Source of the DNA: Halocaridina rubra
Taxonomy: Eukaryota; Arthropoda; Malacostraca; Decapoda; Atyidae
Assembly (NCBI GenBank): GCA_037179515.1
Contig: JAXCGZ010000077.1
Span: forward strand, 62,001 to 126,000
Reading direction: 5' to 3'
DNA length: 64,000 nucleotides
Made by a program: the position numbers and the translations under genes. Below the pieces are notes generated by a model. It ran no database searches and was not told the origin of the DNA. It saw only the letters and a program-made list of their open reading frames with translations. This document shows, piece by piece, positions 47,764 to 60,155 of the stretch (positions are counted from its first letter, which is position 1; every line of letters starts with the position of its first letter).

Positions 47764-50700
47764 TCTCGGGATCCCACACTGGAACGCCCAGGGTCTCAGA
47801 CACAAGGTACAACATCTTGAAGGCATTGCCAAGACTGACAACATTGATGTCATCATGGTTCAAGAAACACTGAGCACAGAGCAAAACACTCCAAAAATCT
47901 CAGGATTCAAAGGATTCGACCAGCACTGGTCTACAGGGGAGAACAGAGGCAGCGCCACCTTCATCAGGAAAAACCTGCTAGCCAAGGAAATAACCCGATC
48001 GGTCTACTGCGGCAAAGATGTCCACATCCTCGCTATTAATATCAAACTTCAGGGCAGCTGCATAGATCAGTGCAACATTTACAGACACCACGATTGTGGC
48101 TTAGACCTGACTACCCTCTTTGGGCTAGCCAGTCATCGTGACTTGGTAATAGGAGGTGATTTCAACGCGCACCATCCAAGATTCAAGCATGAGCGCCCCT
48201 GTGCGGCAGGCAGACACATCATGAGCCTGCTGGACGACCAAGAAGATGTCTCCCTTCTCAACAATCATGACCCAACTCATGACAGAGGTGGAATACTGGA
48301 CCTCACCTTTGTCTCCAATTCCCTAAAGCAAGACGCCACATGGAGAGTTCATCCCCTGGTCACAGCGACCACTATGGGATCCATCTCACGTTGCCAATTC
48401 CTAAAATCTTCCAAATCCCTGCTTCTCCCCCTCAATGAAATTTCAAGAAGGATGACTGGGGCCGATTCCAGGAGCACCTCAGTAATTGGTTTTCAGCCTT
48501 CACACCATCCAAAGACATCGACCAAGAAGAGGCCAAACCAGTCAATACCCTGTAAGCTGCAGCAAACTCCTCCATCCCCCTTTGTAAACCACAACACACC
48601 ACCCATCGGGACAGATGGTACTACTGTGACAGAGTTAAAGAACTCAATCACCGGCTCAACGTCATCTGGAAAATGCACAGGAAATGTCGCACTGAAGACT
48701 CCTTCCATACTCTCCAGGCAGTCAAAGAACATGTCCATGAAGAGACACGCAAAGAGGGAAAAAATGGCTAGAGTGGTATTCCACCCTAGATGCTCACACC
48801 TCTGTGGGTCAGATGTGGGGGAGTATTAACTCCTTTGCTAAAGGTAAACCTCCTAAAATCATCCCCCACAGGGATCCTGGCAGAGCAGCAGAAGAACTCT
48901 CCATCAAATTCGCGGATAGAGCAAGCTCCAACCAGCTCCCCATCACCACCAGAACAACTCTTCAAGACCTCACCACTGCAAGATGGGAAGAAATAGTAGC
49001 CATCAACACTGAAGATGAAACAGATGCCCATTCTCTCTGACTGAGCTACTAAGAGTAAGCAAAAGATCTAAGAACACAGCCCCAGGTGCTGATGGAATCA
49101 CATACACAATGATTCAAAATATGGAGCCCCAAGGGGAGCTTGCTCTGCTCTCTCTGATCAATTCGACATACACACGAAGAATCAGACCAGCCTCATGGAA
49201 CAGAGCAAACAAACAAAACAAACAAACAAACTTTATTTCCATTTCAATACAATGTTTATTCGTCAGCCAGGGCAGACATTCAGCCGATCCCAAAACCACA
49301 GGACCCTGACAACTCTCACCCCATCTCCCTCCTAAGCTGCCTGAGCAAGACGGCAGAAAAGATTTTACTTAACAGAGTCCGCTGGAAATGCCCACCCTTC
49401 CCAGAAAACATGTTTGCCTACCAGCCTGGCCTAGGCACCTCAGAATGCATAGCCTCCATGCTATCATTTATCAACAACTGCCGTGGATACATCGTTTTTC
49501 TAGACCTAGAGAAGGCCTTTGAACTAGCCAATGTGCCGGTGATACTCTCAGCTCTCGTTTCAAAGCAGATCAAAGGTAACTCTTTCTCATGGATCAAGTA
49601 GAGTCTACAAAACCGTAGTGCACGAGTCAGAGTAGATGGCACTACTCCACCTACAAAAACCACATAAATGGGACCCCCCAAGGTGGAATCCTTAGCCCCT
49701 TCCTCTTCAATTGTCTCAGGGAAAAACTCATGGACATCGCACTACCACATGGAGCCAAACTCTTCAACTATGCGGATGACTTTGCCCTTATCACAATAGG
49801 CGACAGAAGCTCTAACAAGACACAGCGCTGCCTCACCAAGATTCACCAAGCCTCCATCTCCTTTGGAGTTAAAATCAATGCCCGCAAAACCAAGGCCCTT
49901 CCCATCCACCAGTGGAGACCAGACACTAATCTGGTCATAGGTAATGAGCCTGTGGACTGGGTTACCAAACACCAATACCTGGATGTAATCATCGACGGCA
50001 GACTAAACTTTGGACCTGAAATTCAACACTTGCGCGAGAAGTGCAGCCAGCGACAAGCGGTCCTTCGTCGGATGTTGGGCCTCTACGATGGTGCATCATT
50101 CAATGTCCTCAGAAGCTTCTATGTACAAGCCATACGCAGCCTCATAGAATATGCTTGTCCCTCACTCTGGCTACTAAAGGACCAACAGTGGGACAAGATA
50201 GAAGCAATTCAAAACAACGCCATGCGTACCATGCTAGGAGCCCCCATGTGGACCAAGAGAGAAAACATCCAGATGGAATCGGGACTCATACCACTCAAAC
50301 TCAGAGCTCAGCAAAGACTGATCCTCTTTGTGGCCAAAACCACCACTGACAACATAAATGCCTTGCTGGCACAAATCTCCATCTAGCCCTCAATCGCCAC
50401 AGCAACCAGCATCCTAGAACCTGGGTAGCCAAGATCTGCGCTAGCCTGCACGCACTGCCAGTCAGGGAGAGCATCCTAGCCAACACACAGGACACTCCGC
50501 TTACTGAATACCGATGCCCACCCCCATGGAATGACCAACCACTCAACATAAAGATCGCGCTCCCTGACAACCCCAAAAGCTTGGTAAAACCGCTTATCCA
50601 TAAAAACATATACAAGGACAAAATTCAGAGCTGGAGCAGGCCAAACTTTCAAGTCTACTACACTTTTGGTTCAGTAAATCAAGAAACTAGAGCCTCAGCC

Positions 50701-51508
50701 GCCGCCTTCACCACTGGAAGCCACGTCCTATCCTGGAGACAGTCAAACTCATGCTCATCGCTCCAGACTGAGCTTGTTGCCATAGCCAACGCCCTCGACT
50801 TCTTCATCCAGCAAGGAGCTGATCATGCCCTAATTCTCTCTGACTCTAAAGGTGCCTTACAGGCCATCAAGAAGCCACTCCTCAGAAACAATGTACGTAT
50901 CATCACCACCATCCTCAGCCACTACCACAGGACAACCAGCCTTAAAAAGCCATCACTCTTGCCTAGATTCCCAGCCACGTCAGCATCAAGGAAAATGAGG
51001 AAGCCGATCAAGCTGCCAAACAAGCCACTCTTAGAGCAGAAATCCAAATATCTCTGCCTCCTGGGATTCAACAGATAAATAACAAAGCCACCAAGTCACT
51101 CCTTAATGCCTTAATAACCAAACACACCCTGTGCACAGACATTGGCTTCCCCTCCACCTGGTGGTACAAAGCCACCACTGATCTTCAGCGAATCACCCTG
51201 CCTAAGTACCTTCAACGAAGCACGGCGATCAATGTGTACCATCTGAGACTCGGGTACAAGTGCACCTGGCGAATAGTGGATGATATCATCAGGGAATGCA
51301 CCTCTTGCCAGATAGCCTCACCACGTCCACTGCTGCACTACATCCTCGAATGTGATTCCTTTTCAGAAATTCGACGGAAAACTTGTGCCCCCGCAACATC
51401 AAACCTCCAAATGCCCTTCATGTTGCTAGCTTCATAATCAGACTAGCAACAAACAACTACATGAACAGTCTACTAAATATCATCAGTCAATACCCTTCAC
51501 CAAGATAA
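47756..51508 (+). pseudogene. LINE-J copy B ORF2: endonuclease, RT, RNase H
   Basis: It opens MSNLGIPHWNAQGL. Endonuclease keeps VQETL, GDFNAHHPRF and GILDLTFVSNS; a frameshift near 48360 destroys the SDH motif in frame. Reverse transcriptase pieces follow: NTAPGADGITYTMI-like sequence near 49080, the LINE-E insert at 49207-49272, AYQPGLGTSECIASM, FLDLEKAFELANVP, then NYADDFAL with the YADD box at 49769-49780, and KINARKTKALPIHQW. RNase H (50640-50900) keeps SSLQTELVAIANALDFF and ALILSDSK, but the first catalytic Asp is Phe (TFGS). The C-terminal RECTSCQIASPRPLLHYILEC lies near 51290-51355. Several frameshifts are present. Confidence 0.9.
49207..49272 (-). mobile_element. LINE-E 3'-tail fragment inside LINE-J ORF2
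   Basis: These ~66 bp are absent from copy A (compare 40120-40090 minus). On the minus strand they read ...attgaaatggaaataaagtt followed by (TTTG)n, the same kind of terminus as LINE-E at 57843-57890 (ggaaaaaaatttatgtttgt). It is therefore a very short 5'-truncated insertion of that family. Confidence 0.65.
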
Positions 51509-51836
51509 CCATATAATAACTCTCTCTCACCACCAAAACAGGAATTCATTAAAATTATTTGATGTAAGCTAATAATCCTCAACTGAACACATGTTTTCCA
51601 TTATCTTTACAGTTTTGCACAACCTCACCTATGGTCCAAAATAGGAAAGTCCAATCACCCTAAAGAGTGAATGCCACCAACAATAAGCAGATTTCACCCA
51701 ACCTCCGCGCCAAATAGGAAAGCCCATTTGTCTTCAACAGCGAATACCACCTCCAACCAACAAAATCCTACCCAGCCTGCGGGCCACAAGGGAAGGTCCG
51801 CTCACCCTCAAGGGAGAATATCAAAGAAAATAAAAA

Positions 51837-52387
51837 TTAGTAAAGTGAACAATTCCTTAAAAAAAAAAACATTAAATGATATGCAAACCATAAAAGGAAT
51901 ATGATCAATTTCAAATTTCAAGAAAATTAAAATCACAAATAAATATAAGAGAATATCAATACTTAAGTTTAAGAATTCTTCACATGCAATGAAACAATAA
52001 AAAAAAAAATGCAATATACTTAAAAGGAAAATTTTGAACCAACTTGTCATTAACAGTGGCGACTGGATTTAAAACAGCTTCAGCTATTCAACACCAAACT
52101 AAAAGTTTCCGCCATGTTCCGACTTTCAGAGTCCCACAGAGGGAAATATAAAGCTAGAGTCAAAGAAATATTCTTCATCTTCTTCTTCGTTTGCTATTAG
52201 GAATAACGTTAATGCACATGGATACGTTCCACAAGAGAGTATAAACATACTATACTTATGAAAAATAAGTAAAACTCATTTTACAATTAAAAATTGAAAT
52301 ACCTTTGTAAACTAAAGTAAACAAGTACAGTATTAAAGACATAAGAGATGAACTTAAAAATTAACAACACATCAGAGAAGTATTCTT
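51837..52387 (-). other. 3' UTR of copy 3, proximal part
   Basis: It is homologous to 5318-5780 of copy 1 in reverse (for example cgactggatttaaaacagct, then ttcttcatcttcttcttcg). It joins 45257-45436 once LINE-J copy B is removed. Confidence 0.75.
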
Positions 52388-52800
52388 TACAGATTATTCA
52401 CACTGAGGCTAACAGCATCAGCTTCCTCATCTGATCAACTTAGTAGATCAGCGAGGTCATTGTCATTTCCATCAACATGTTGTGCAGTGAATTTGAAAAG
52501 ATTCAGGTAAAGTACCCACCTTTTCAAACAAGGATTCAGCTTGTCTGCAGTCTGTAAATATAGGAGAGGATGGTGGTTGGTTCTTAGTGTAAAATGTCGG
52601 CCATACAAATGGAATTCAAATTTCTTTATTGCCCAATATGCGGCCAGAGCTTCCTCTTTCATGATGGAGTAATATCGCTCTGCAGGGCGAAACCTGCGGC
52701 TTGCATATTGCACTGAAACTAATTGTACTGAGTTGGCCGACCGGGCTTGCAAGAGCACAGCACTCAGTCCTTCGTCTGAGGCGTCGGTCTACAAGATAAA
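52388..52800 (-). pseudogene. pol: RNase H of copy 3
   Basis: The open piece 52435-52758 reads VQYASRRFRPAERYYSIMKEEALAAYW (in part), then RTNHHPLLYLQTADKL, where the usual RTDH is RTNH, and GNDNDLADLLS. The first motif, TDASDEG, lies at about 52790-52770 after a TAG. A TGA at about 52433 truncates the end relative to copy 1. Loss of the Asp in RTDH would abolish activity. Confidence 0.88.
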
Positions 52801-53870
52801 GGGAATATCGAGGATTACCAGTTATAATAATGGCTCAATCGCCAATGCTTCTTGGGGCTTGAAAAATGCTCTTTCCGCCTCGTCTGTCCATTGGACAGGG
52901 AAGGTTTTACCTCGCTTTGAGGAATTCATTTGCTGCAAAGGGGCAGCGATAGCATTAAAGTTTGAAATGATTCGTTGGAAGTAGCCGACACTTTCCAGGA
53001 ACGATCTCAGTTGAATGACAGTATTATGTTTTTCCATATCCTTAATATTTTGCAACTTGTCCTGTAAAGGAAACATAATTCCTTCTCTGACCAAGTGGCC
53101 GAGATACTGCAATTGTGTGAAACCAATCTCAAATTTGGAAGGCTTTAATGAAGTCCATGCTGTTTCAGACGAGTGAGATCTCTGCAAAAAGATGCGAGGT
53201 GCAATGACCAGTCCTGAGAATACACCAGGATGTCGTCTATAAAGCATAAAACATTGTCGAGGACTTGCAGTACTTTCATCATAAGTCGGCTGAAGCAGCC
53301 AGGGGCATTCACCATACCAATATTAATGTCCCTGAACTGGTACAGACCATATCTTGTTGAAAAGGCTGTTAAAGACTTGGTAGTCTTGCATAGCGGGACT
53401 TGCCAAAATCCACTGGCCAGATCCAATTTGGATAGGTAGCAGGCTCGGGAGAGTAACGAGAAAATATGCTAGGTGTCAGCAATGGGCTATCCATCAAAGA
53501 CTGTACGGGAGTGCAGCTTACAACAGTCAAGGCAGAACCTGTGACTGCCATCTCGCTTACACTCTGCCAGTAACAGCGAACACCAAGGCGAAATGCTCTT
53601 TTCAACTATTCCAAAGCCGACCTATGTGTCAAGATCTTCCTTCAGTTGCATGGACAGCTGGTGGGGAAGGCCATAGGATTGCAAAATGGCTCTGGGTCAG
53701 TCAATCTGACATGATTCTCAAGGGAAGTGGTAATGCCTGGGAGTTTGTTAAAGACGTTCTCACAGTCCTCTAATAGCATTTTCAGCTGTTCCCATTGACT
53801 CGGTTGCTGTCTGGAATTAATATTGAAGTTACTCACATTTTCCTTTCAGTGTGTGGGAATGGCAGGATCC
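52801..53870 (-). pseudogene. pol: reverse transcriptase of copy 3
   Basis: The N-terminal piece (53642-53836) holds LLEDCENVFNKLPG and LTDPEPF, in the same frame as integrase. A one-base deletion after PEPF shifts the frame. The core is at 53145-53426: LDLASGFWQVPLCKTTKSL and NAPGCFSRLMMKV, then FIDDILVYS (YIDD changed to FIDD). The thumb-like part is at 52822-53247: IGFTQLQYLGHLVREG and QLRSFLESVGYFQRII. These motifs match Ty3/gypsy enzymes and confirm the gene order on this strand. Confidence 0.88.
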
Positions 53871-55450
53871 TTACCATCATCAAAAGTTAAGGTTATGTCT
53901 TCAATTGCGAGGGCGGTGGATTTTGTCAGAAGGGCTTCTTCTGGAAAACTCTACTGCCATAAGTCTGTCACCACCGCATGGGAGGAGTCTTAAAACATTG
54001 GAGGTAAGGGGTGGCTATAAAGGACCACATGTGTTGCTGCAGCCTCGGATGTTCTGTTGATGCTGAGGGCGCGCATAGAGGTTGCTGAGAGTGCCAGCAC
54101 AGGATCCCTGTGTGTCTCTGGGCCCTCACGATGCAACCTCAGCTGGTTAATGTGGTATTTCCAGCTATTACCATCAACATTTAACACATAATTGATGGGG
54201 GTCACATAATGTACCACAGCGTATGATCCTTTCCAGTGTAGCATTAGCTTGCGAGTATCTGTTGGAAGAAATAACAGAGCCCAATCTCCGGGTGTCAGGG
54301 GATGACGATGGGCATGCTTGTCAAAGAGAAGCTTGACAGTCTGCTGGTGACCCTTAATGCTTAATTGTGTGAGATGGGATGAATACTTCAAAACATACTC
54401 ATGGACGTCCCTATCATCATCCTTGATGGTAGGCAAGTTCCAACATTCTGCCATGAATTCCACTGGGCCTCTGACCTTATAACCATAAAGCAGCTCAAAA
54501 GGCGAGTATCCAGAAGTGTTATGGGGCATGTCTTTGAAGGATAAAAGTGCAGTGGGGATGTTCTTCTCCCACTGCCTGGGTATATCTACCACTAGCTTGC
54601 GCAGACATTGCTTCAATGTCCTGTTATTGCTTTCACATGCATGATAGATACACACATGAATGTGCTTCATTTCTAAGAGGTTACAGAAAGCCTCAATGTG
54701 CCTACTTGTAAACTGACTTCCATTGTCAGAAGTGACCTGCTGAGGGAAGCCGACCCTGTAGCAGATTTCAAATAGGGCCTGAGCGGCTGCTTTGGTCATG
54801 ATAAAAGATAGCGGAATTACATCTGAGTACCTTGTTGCCAGGTCAACGTATACCACTAGGAACTGTTTCATTGTGGATGAAGCTGGGTTAATAGGAGCTA
54901 ATATGTCAATAGCTGCCTTGGAAAATGGCACCATTGAGAGTTTAGTTATGCCCATGGGGACTTTCGGTACTGGCGCCGTAGAGGTGGATTGACAGACGGG
55001 TTAGGAGCCACGTATCTGTCTTCCTCTGTGTACATGTTTTGCCATGCAAAAGCTTTCTGAAGGACGTGCCGAGTTTTTGCTTTACCTATGTGTCCGCTCA
55101 GAGGTAAATGGTGTGCCACATACTAGGCTTGGTTTTACAACGAAGTGGGCACCACCAACTGTTTAAAGGGGTTGCCATCTTTAGTAACATGCCTACGAAG
55201 GATTCCATCTTCAAGGGCGTAAGTGATCTGGCCTCCTCCTTGCACCTTGAAGGTTTTTTCCTTGGTGGCCTGTTGCATCCAGCTTTTCAGGCTGGGGCAG
55301 TCCTGCTGCAGTTTGATGAAGTCTGGACGGGGCTCCATTGGTTCTAGAGGTGCATCATCTAGTAGAGGAGGGGGAAACTTTCCGCATTCCACTTTATGGG
55401 TACTAACTGCGACAGACTCAATGGAGTCAGTCGGAGAATCTTCCAAATTC
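53871..55450 (-). pseudogene. pol: integrase of copy 3 with intact GPY/F-like tail
   Basis: Pre-integrase sequence (55446-55135) contains ALEDGILRRHVTKDGNPFKQL. The zinc-binding module near 55130-55000 is damaged by a frameshift and stop. The catalytic core (53990-54955) has AIDILAPI and TSDNGSQFTSR, then CESNN. The second Asp and the Glu are only 30 residues apart because about five residues were deleted, so the DX35E spacing is lost. The tail WALLFLPTDTRKLMLHWKGS, then NYVLNVDGNSWKYHINQLRL, is the best preserved GPY/F-like module in the window. Stops at 53990, about 53945 and 53848 separate it from reverse transcriptase in the same frame. Confidence 0.9.
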
Positions 55451-55499
55451 CTGGTGTCGGAGCCAGGAGTTGCTGCTGAAATGGCTTGTTATGATATAG

Positions 55500-55890
55500 C
55501 CCAAGGAATGTTCCACTGAAAAATGACCTCATTGTTGAGGTTGGTCTGAAAGATAGGAACTAAGTTCAATACACAACCCAGTGACACAGGGTATATAAGC
55601 CCAATCAATGCCACAGCTGGGGCTTTTCCCTTGTAGTATTTGCAATCCATGTCAATGACACAGCAGCGTCAAATCTGAGGTTTTCCTTCAGCAATCCGCA
55701 CACGAACGACTTTGCCATTGAAATCTTCATCCCTGATGAATCTTTTGTAAACAAATATGCCACTGGCCCTTGTGTCGAGGGCTATCTCAGCTTCCACACC
55801 ATTTATAGCTCATAGGCATTTTGGGATCACCTCTAGATCATCATGTGAGGTGAATTGCACATTGGCAAGTTTTTACGGTGGTTCCTCAGC
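55500..55890 (-). pseudogene. pol: protease of copy 3 (catalytic motif mutated)
   Basis: The minus strand reads ALDTRASGIFVYKRFIRDED-like sequence at about 55800-55740: the catalytic DTG is DTR. It continues with the CCVIDMDCKYYKGKAP-type segment near 55650 that copy 1 also has. Stops are present, for example near 55680. Position between gag and integrase matches copy 1. Confidence 0.78.
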
Positions 55891-57212
55891 ATTGTCCTCA
55901 GTGGCTCTTTCTGGCTTTGTTTCTGCAGCATGGGCTGAGTGAGTGGCCAGACAGTTTTGCTGGCTGCCACTGTGAGAGGGAGTGTGGTGGCTCTTAGAGT
56001 TTGGCTGAAAACCCTGGGAAGGTGTAGCAGGGTAATTGCACTTGCCTTTGAAATGCTTAGGCTTAGTTCTTACCTAGTTGTCCTTCTTGAGTGTGGGTGC
56101 ATAGCCGTAATAAGGCTTAGGAGTGTGAGGAGGATGAGCTCTACTATTGAAGTTCTGAGAAGGGCCCTTGTGCTTCCCGCTCCTGTGATCTCCTTTCTGG
56201 TGAGAATGATGTTCTGCAATGCAGGGGAGAAGACACTCTGAGGATGAGCCTTGGGATCGGCCCTTTTTGTCCTCATAAGGTCACAGACATGTACTCCAGG
56301 CTGGTTGTGCTGGAGGTATTCATCCACATCGGCTAAACATGTCTCGAAGTTGATCTCATCTTTAAGCTGAGTGCAACAACATCCATAGGGAGGTTGTTGG
56401 AAATTGAATCAAACATTAAGAATGGATACCACTTCTCATGAGGACACTTTGCAACTTGCAACCAATCATTAAAGAGGCGGGCCTTGCCTTTGCTAAAGGT
56501 ACTACAATCCTCCTTCTTCATTGGGAAAGTGGAGACAACCCTAGCACGACACTTAGTTGGCAAAAAGTTTTGCGAGGCAAGGAGTGTGCTTTTAACTTTC
56601 TCGTAGTCCCTCAGTTGCCTGCGGTCGAGTTCATTGACCACGGCAAGCAGTTGGGGTGGCATGGAGGTGAGCAGCCAACAACTCTTCTCAGCCTCTGTGC
56701 CTTCGCTAGTTGGCTCAAGATTTTTGAAAGAGCAGATGTAAGTATCGAGCGGTTCCTTGCTGTTGTCCTCGTATGTCTGTATATAGGGGGGGGGGGCGGC
56801 TTCTCATGAGGTTGGTTCCCATTTCCTGGTGAAGGACCACTCTTTGGGGTTCCCGTTTGAAGCTGAGCAAGCACTACCTCATGTTTGCGTTGTGCTTGTG
56901 TCCACACCTGGTCATAATCGCGTTGTGCTTGTGCCTGTGCCTGGCTGTAATAGCATTGTGCATCCTTGCTCTCTTGTTTCGCTTGTGCCTGCTCCTGTTC
57001 ACGTTCTTCCTTCTCCAGCCCAGCTCGGTGTTTAGCCATCTTGTTATGAGCCCACTCGAGGAGTGTCAGTCCTTGGGAAACCCGTATTTCTCACCCATAG
57101 CAATCATCTTGTCCTAGTAACTCTCCCCATTGAATGTTTCGATGGTATCCCGTAACTGCCTTGTAGCCATGGTGGATTTCACGTTGGTTTCTTGTGACTG
57201 CCTAGTTGCCAT
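55891..57212 (-). pseudogene. gag: gag of Gmr1-like copy 3 (broken)
   Basis: It starts at ATG 57212 (MATRQSQETNVKST). The coiled-coil-like region (about 57039-56880) is very rich in Gln, Ala and Glu (EEREQEQAQAKQE, then QAQAQAQRDY). The SCAN-like segment (56662-56310) reads DYEKVKSTLLASQNF, FNDWLQVAKCPHEKWYPFLMF, SISNNLPMDVVA and DEYLQHNQPG. At 56420 (EKWYPF) it keeps codons that are a stop in copy 1. The basic C-terminus follows to about 55930. Frameshifts near 57095, 56760 and 56345 break it. Confidence 0.83.
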
Positions 57213-57824
57213 GGTGATATCCTGAACAGTCAATAATGAAGTACCAAAACAATCAACCACAAAAAAAACTCCACAATAGTAAAAAAAAAATTGAAAGAAC
57301 CACACAACGCCAAGGAAAAAAATCAACACCACTGTTCAAATTAAAACGTAACAGTGATCCCAAAACTTTACCATGAAAGTGACTCGAAATACAATCAAGT
57401 GCAACGGCAGCAAAATGTTGGAAAACAGTGCATGCAACACTGGTAAAACAGGATGCCAGTTGCGCCTGCTAAACAGCAATATGCGGCAGTACCTGCGGTT
57501 ATTTTACAAAGGAAAGGAATGAGCAACGACGAATTTTATGGACAAGCACCCTGTGCAAGAGAATACAAACAAGTAAAGTATATCACTTGTGCCTGCGTAA
57601 GAGCAAATATATGGCAGTACCAACAAATAAAATATTGCAAGTAAAATTCTGGAGTGTTGCCAAAAGGGCACAGATCCTTTGCAAATTACACCAAAGATAA
57701 GGTAATGGCTTACAAGGCAGCCAAATTACACATGTGTCTACTAATAATGAGAACATTTATTTTTGAGTGACAACTCAGACACTTGAAGGGCTTAGCCTAG
57801 CCTCAACAAAGGACGCTGAAGTTT
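57213..57824 (-). other. 5' leader of copy 3, gag-proximal part
   Basis: It is homologous to copy 2 leader 18558-19144, including gggcttagcctagcctcaac at about 57788-57807 on the plus strand. It stops at LINE-E near 57825. Confidence 0.72.
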
Positions 57825-58437
57825 TTCTTCCCACTCTATGAGCAAACTAACAAACAAACATAAATTTTTTTCCATTTTTGCACAATGGTTATTCTTCTAT
57901 AATTAAGAGTAACTTATAAGTAGATATGTAATTTAATTAATAAGAAAGAGGGTAATACATACAGTTAAATTAAATGTAGCTCTCCCGGAAAAAATAATAC
58001 TGTAATAAATATGTTAACAATAATGTTAATAATAAAGTAGTGATAATAACACTCGATGCAAGAACGTTATTATCGGCATCATCACCATATTTATTTTCCT
58101 TACAATGAGAATAATTATTTCTTAACTTAGAGAACATAGAGGCCGATATCAGTTTACATATAGAGAGTTTAGGGTCAAGGGAAATTGCATTAAATAATTA
58201 AGTTTAGTTAATGTGTGAGCAGCGAATATTTGTCCAAAAGATAACTATATAGTTTGCCTTTGAAAGCTTCAATGGAAGATGAATTTTTAAGATGCTCTGG
58301 AATATTGTTCCTGAGTGTTTGCCCATTAATAGTGATCATCTTTGTACCTGCTTCTGTGTATGTCTCTGAATAAAGAGCTCACTACTATCGTGTTGGTTCC
58401 CCTTATATCCCTGTCTGTTTTTAAATCACATAGCCAG

Positions 58438-60155
58438 CTAGGATAATGATGGTTCAAAGTGTTGTGTACAGAAATATAAATAGCGTAAACGACCTTGTTT
58501 TTTGCCCACTACCACCCAATTTTTTTGAGCTGGTGTGATGTGGTCATATTTTCTTATTCCTCCCAATGCAAGTCGAGCTGCAAATTTAATAAGCTTCTTT
58601 TTATCTGAGTCTTTGTGGTAGCTCCCCAAACAGTTGTGCAGTAATTAATGTGACTTAGGGATAGAGATTCATCAACAGTTATTCAAGTGGTAGATTCAAA
58701 ATTGTCTTTATATATGATAAGTACATTAATGTTCCTGTAACCTTTTTGCATACTTTATATATATGGGAATCAAAGAACATGTAGTTATCAAACAACAGTT
58801 ATTCGAGTTGTAGTCTCAAAATTGTCTTTTATACGTGATAAGTACATTAATGTTCCTGTAACCTTTTTTGCATACTGTATCTATATGGGAATCAAAGAAC
58901 ATGTAGTTATCAAATTGAATTCCTAGGTATTCGACTGTTATGCTAGGTGTAATGATATTGTCGCAAAAATTAATTGTTGTATTATCTGGAATTTGTATAT
59001 ATTTAACCTTGAGCCAATAAATATGCATTTTATATTACTTGCGTTAATTAACAGCCAAATTTCTTGAAAATGGGTTTTAATATTTGACAGAGTGTTTTCT
59101 GCTCTTATGGTTAGCTCTGGGAGATTATTATTATCATCACCACTAAGGAGTAGTTGAGTATCATCTGCATATTGTTCGACTAAACAGTCAGAAATTAAAG
59201 AAGATAGATCATTTACGTAAATGGAGAAGAGGATAGGACCAAGTACTGATCCCTGTGGAACACAAAATTATAAATTTTTTGGCATAGAGATAATGTTATT
59301 AAGTCGGATAGACTGTTTGTGATTAGATAGATACTCTAAACCAGCTCGGATCAATATTTAGGTTAGAGCATTTACTTATAAAAATTTCATGGTTTACACT
59401 GCCGAAGGCTTTTGATAAGTCTAATAATAAAAGCATAGAGATTTTTTTACATATCTATTTTTTTATTGATACTATTCATAACTTTGAACAGTGCAGTTTC
59501 CGTCGAAAGTTCCGGTCTGAAACCATGTTAGTTAATAGCTAATAGTCTATTTGACAATAAATATGACGTAAGTTGGCATGCGACAATTGTTTTCTAATAT
59601 CTTAGAGAAAATGGGTAGCAGGGAAATATGACGATAGTGTGTCACATCTTCTCTGTCCCCCTTTTTATGCAAAGGTATTACTTGTGACTTTTCCATGAGT
59701 CAGGAAACCTTATTGTCACAATGGAAGTGTTCATAATAGCTGGAATATAAGACACAATCATGGGTAGAGCATTTTTGATGAATTGAAATGGTATAAGAGC
59801 CAGGGTTTTTTAGGCTTTCTATGGTAAGAATTAGGGAAGCACAATTGACAGGATTTATCTTAAAGTAGTCTCTTGTGTTTACATTGGAAGAATTGACATT
59901 TAAGTAATTACTCATGTTCGCTGAGTTGATGTTTTCTTGTGTTTCCTCATATGTATTTTTCCCAACGTTAACAAGATAGTTATTAAAGTTTTCCGCTTTG
60001 TCTTTCAACTCTCTAACATTTTCATAAATTTCTGAGGTAGTCATTCCATTTGGTATCATGCTTCTTATCACCTTCCATGTTGCCGCTGTATCATGTCTAG
60101 TCATTAAATTGTTTTTTGTAAAATTCTTTTTACTTAAATTGATGAGAGATGTGAT
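58438..60155 (-). pseudogene. LINE-E reverse transcriptase and C-terminal region (decayed)
   Basis: The linker piece at 59700-60104 has TWKVIRSMIPNG and KDKAENFNNYLVNVG. Reverse transcriptase motifs are scattered through several frames: a QKCSTHD-type lead, FRPELSTETALFKVM near 59500, SNHKQSIRLNNIIS near 59310, PQGSVLGPILFSIYVNDL near 59230 and YADDTQLLLSGDDN near 59160. TVEYLGIQFDNYMFFDSHID is at about 58930. The C-terminal piece at 58438-58629 has FAARLALGGIRKYDHITPAQ. A near-duplicate ~130-bp segment occurs at about 58680-58795 and 58810-58920. Confidence 0.8.
58675..58925. repeat. Short tandem duplication within LINE-E
   Basis: Two blocks of about 120 bp share attgtcttt(t)atat, gataagtacattaatgttcctgtaacc and gggaatcaaagaacatgtag phrases (first at 58698-58800, second at 58822-58919). 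They are arranged head to tail and add coding sequence duplicated in the LINE-E C-terminal region. Confidence 0.7.

Larger units (their letters stand above)
45437..51836 (+). mobile_element. LINE-J copy B: full-length I-superfamily LINE (6.4 kb) with TSD
   Basis: It is bounded by the 10-bp duplication TTAGTAAAGT (45427-45436 and 51837-51846). The 5' end CAGTCTGGTTCCAGCTCCAG matches that of copy A, which confirms the full-length 5' terminus. It has a 5' untranslated region of ~0.9 kb, ORF1 (46331-47763), ORF2 (47756-51508) and a 3' untranslated region ending in an A-rich tail (agaaaataaaaa). It inserted into the 3' untranslated region of Gmr1-like copy 3. A small LINE-E tail (49207-49272) interrupts ORF2. 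Confidence 0.92.
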
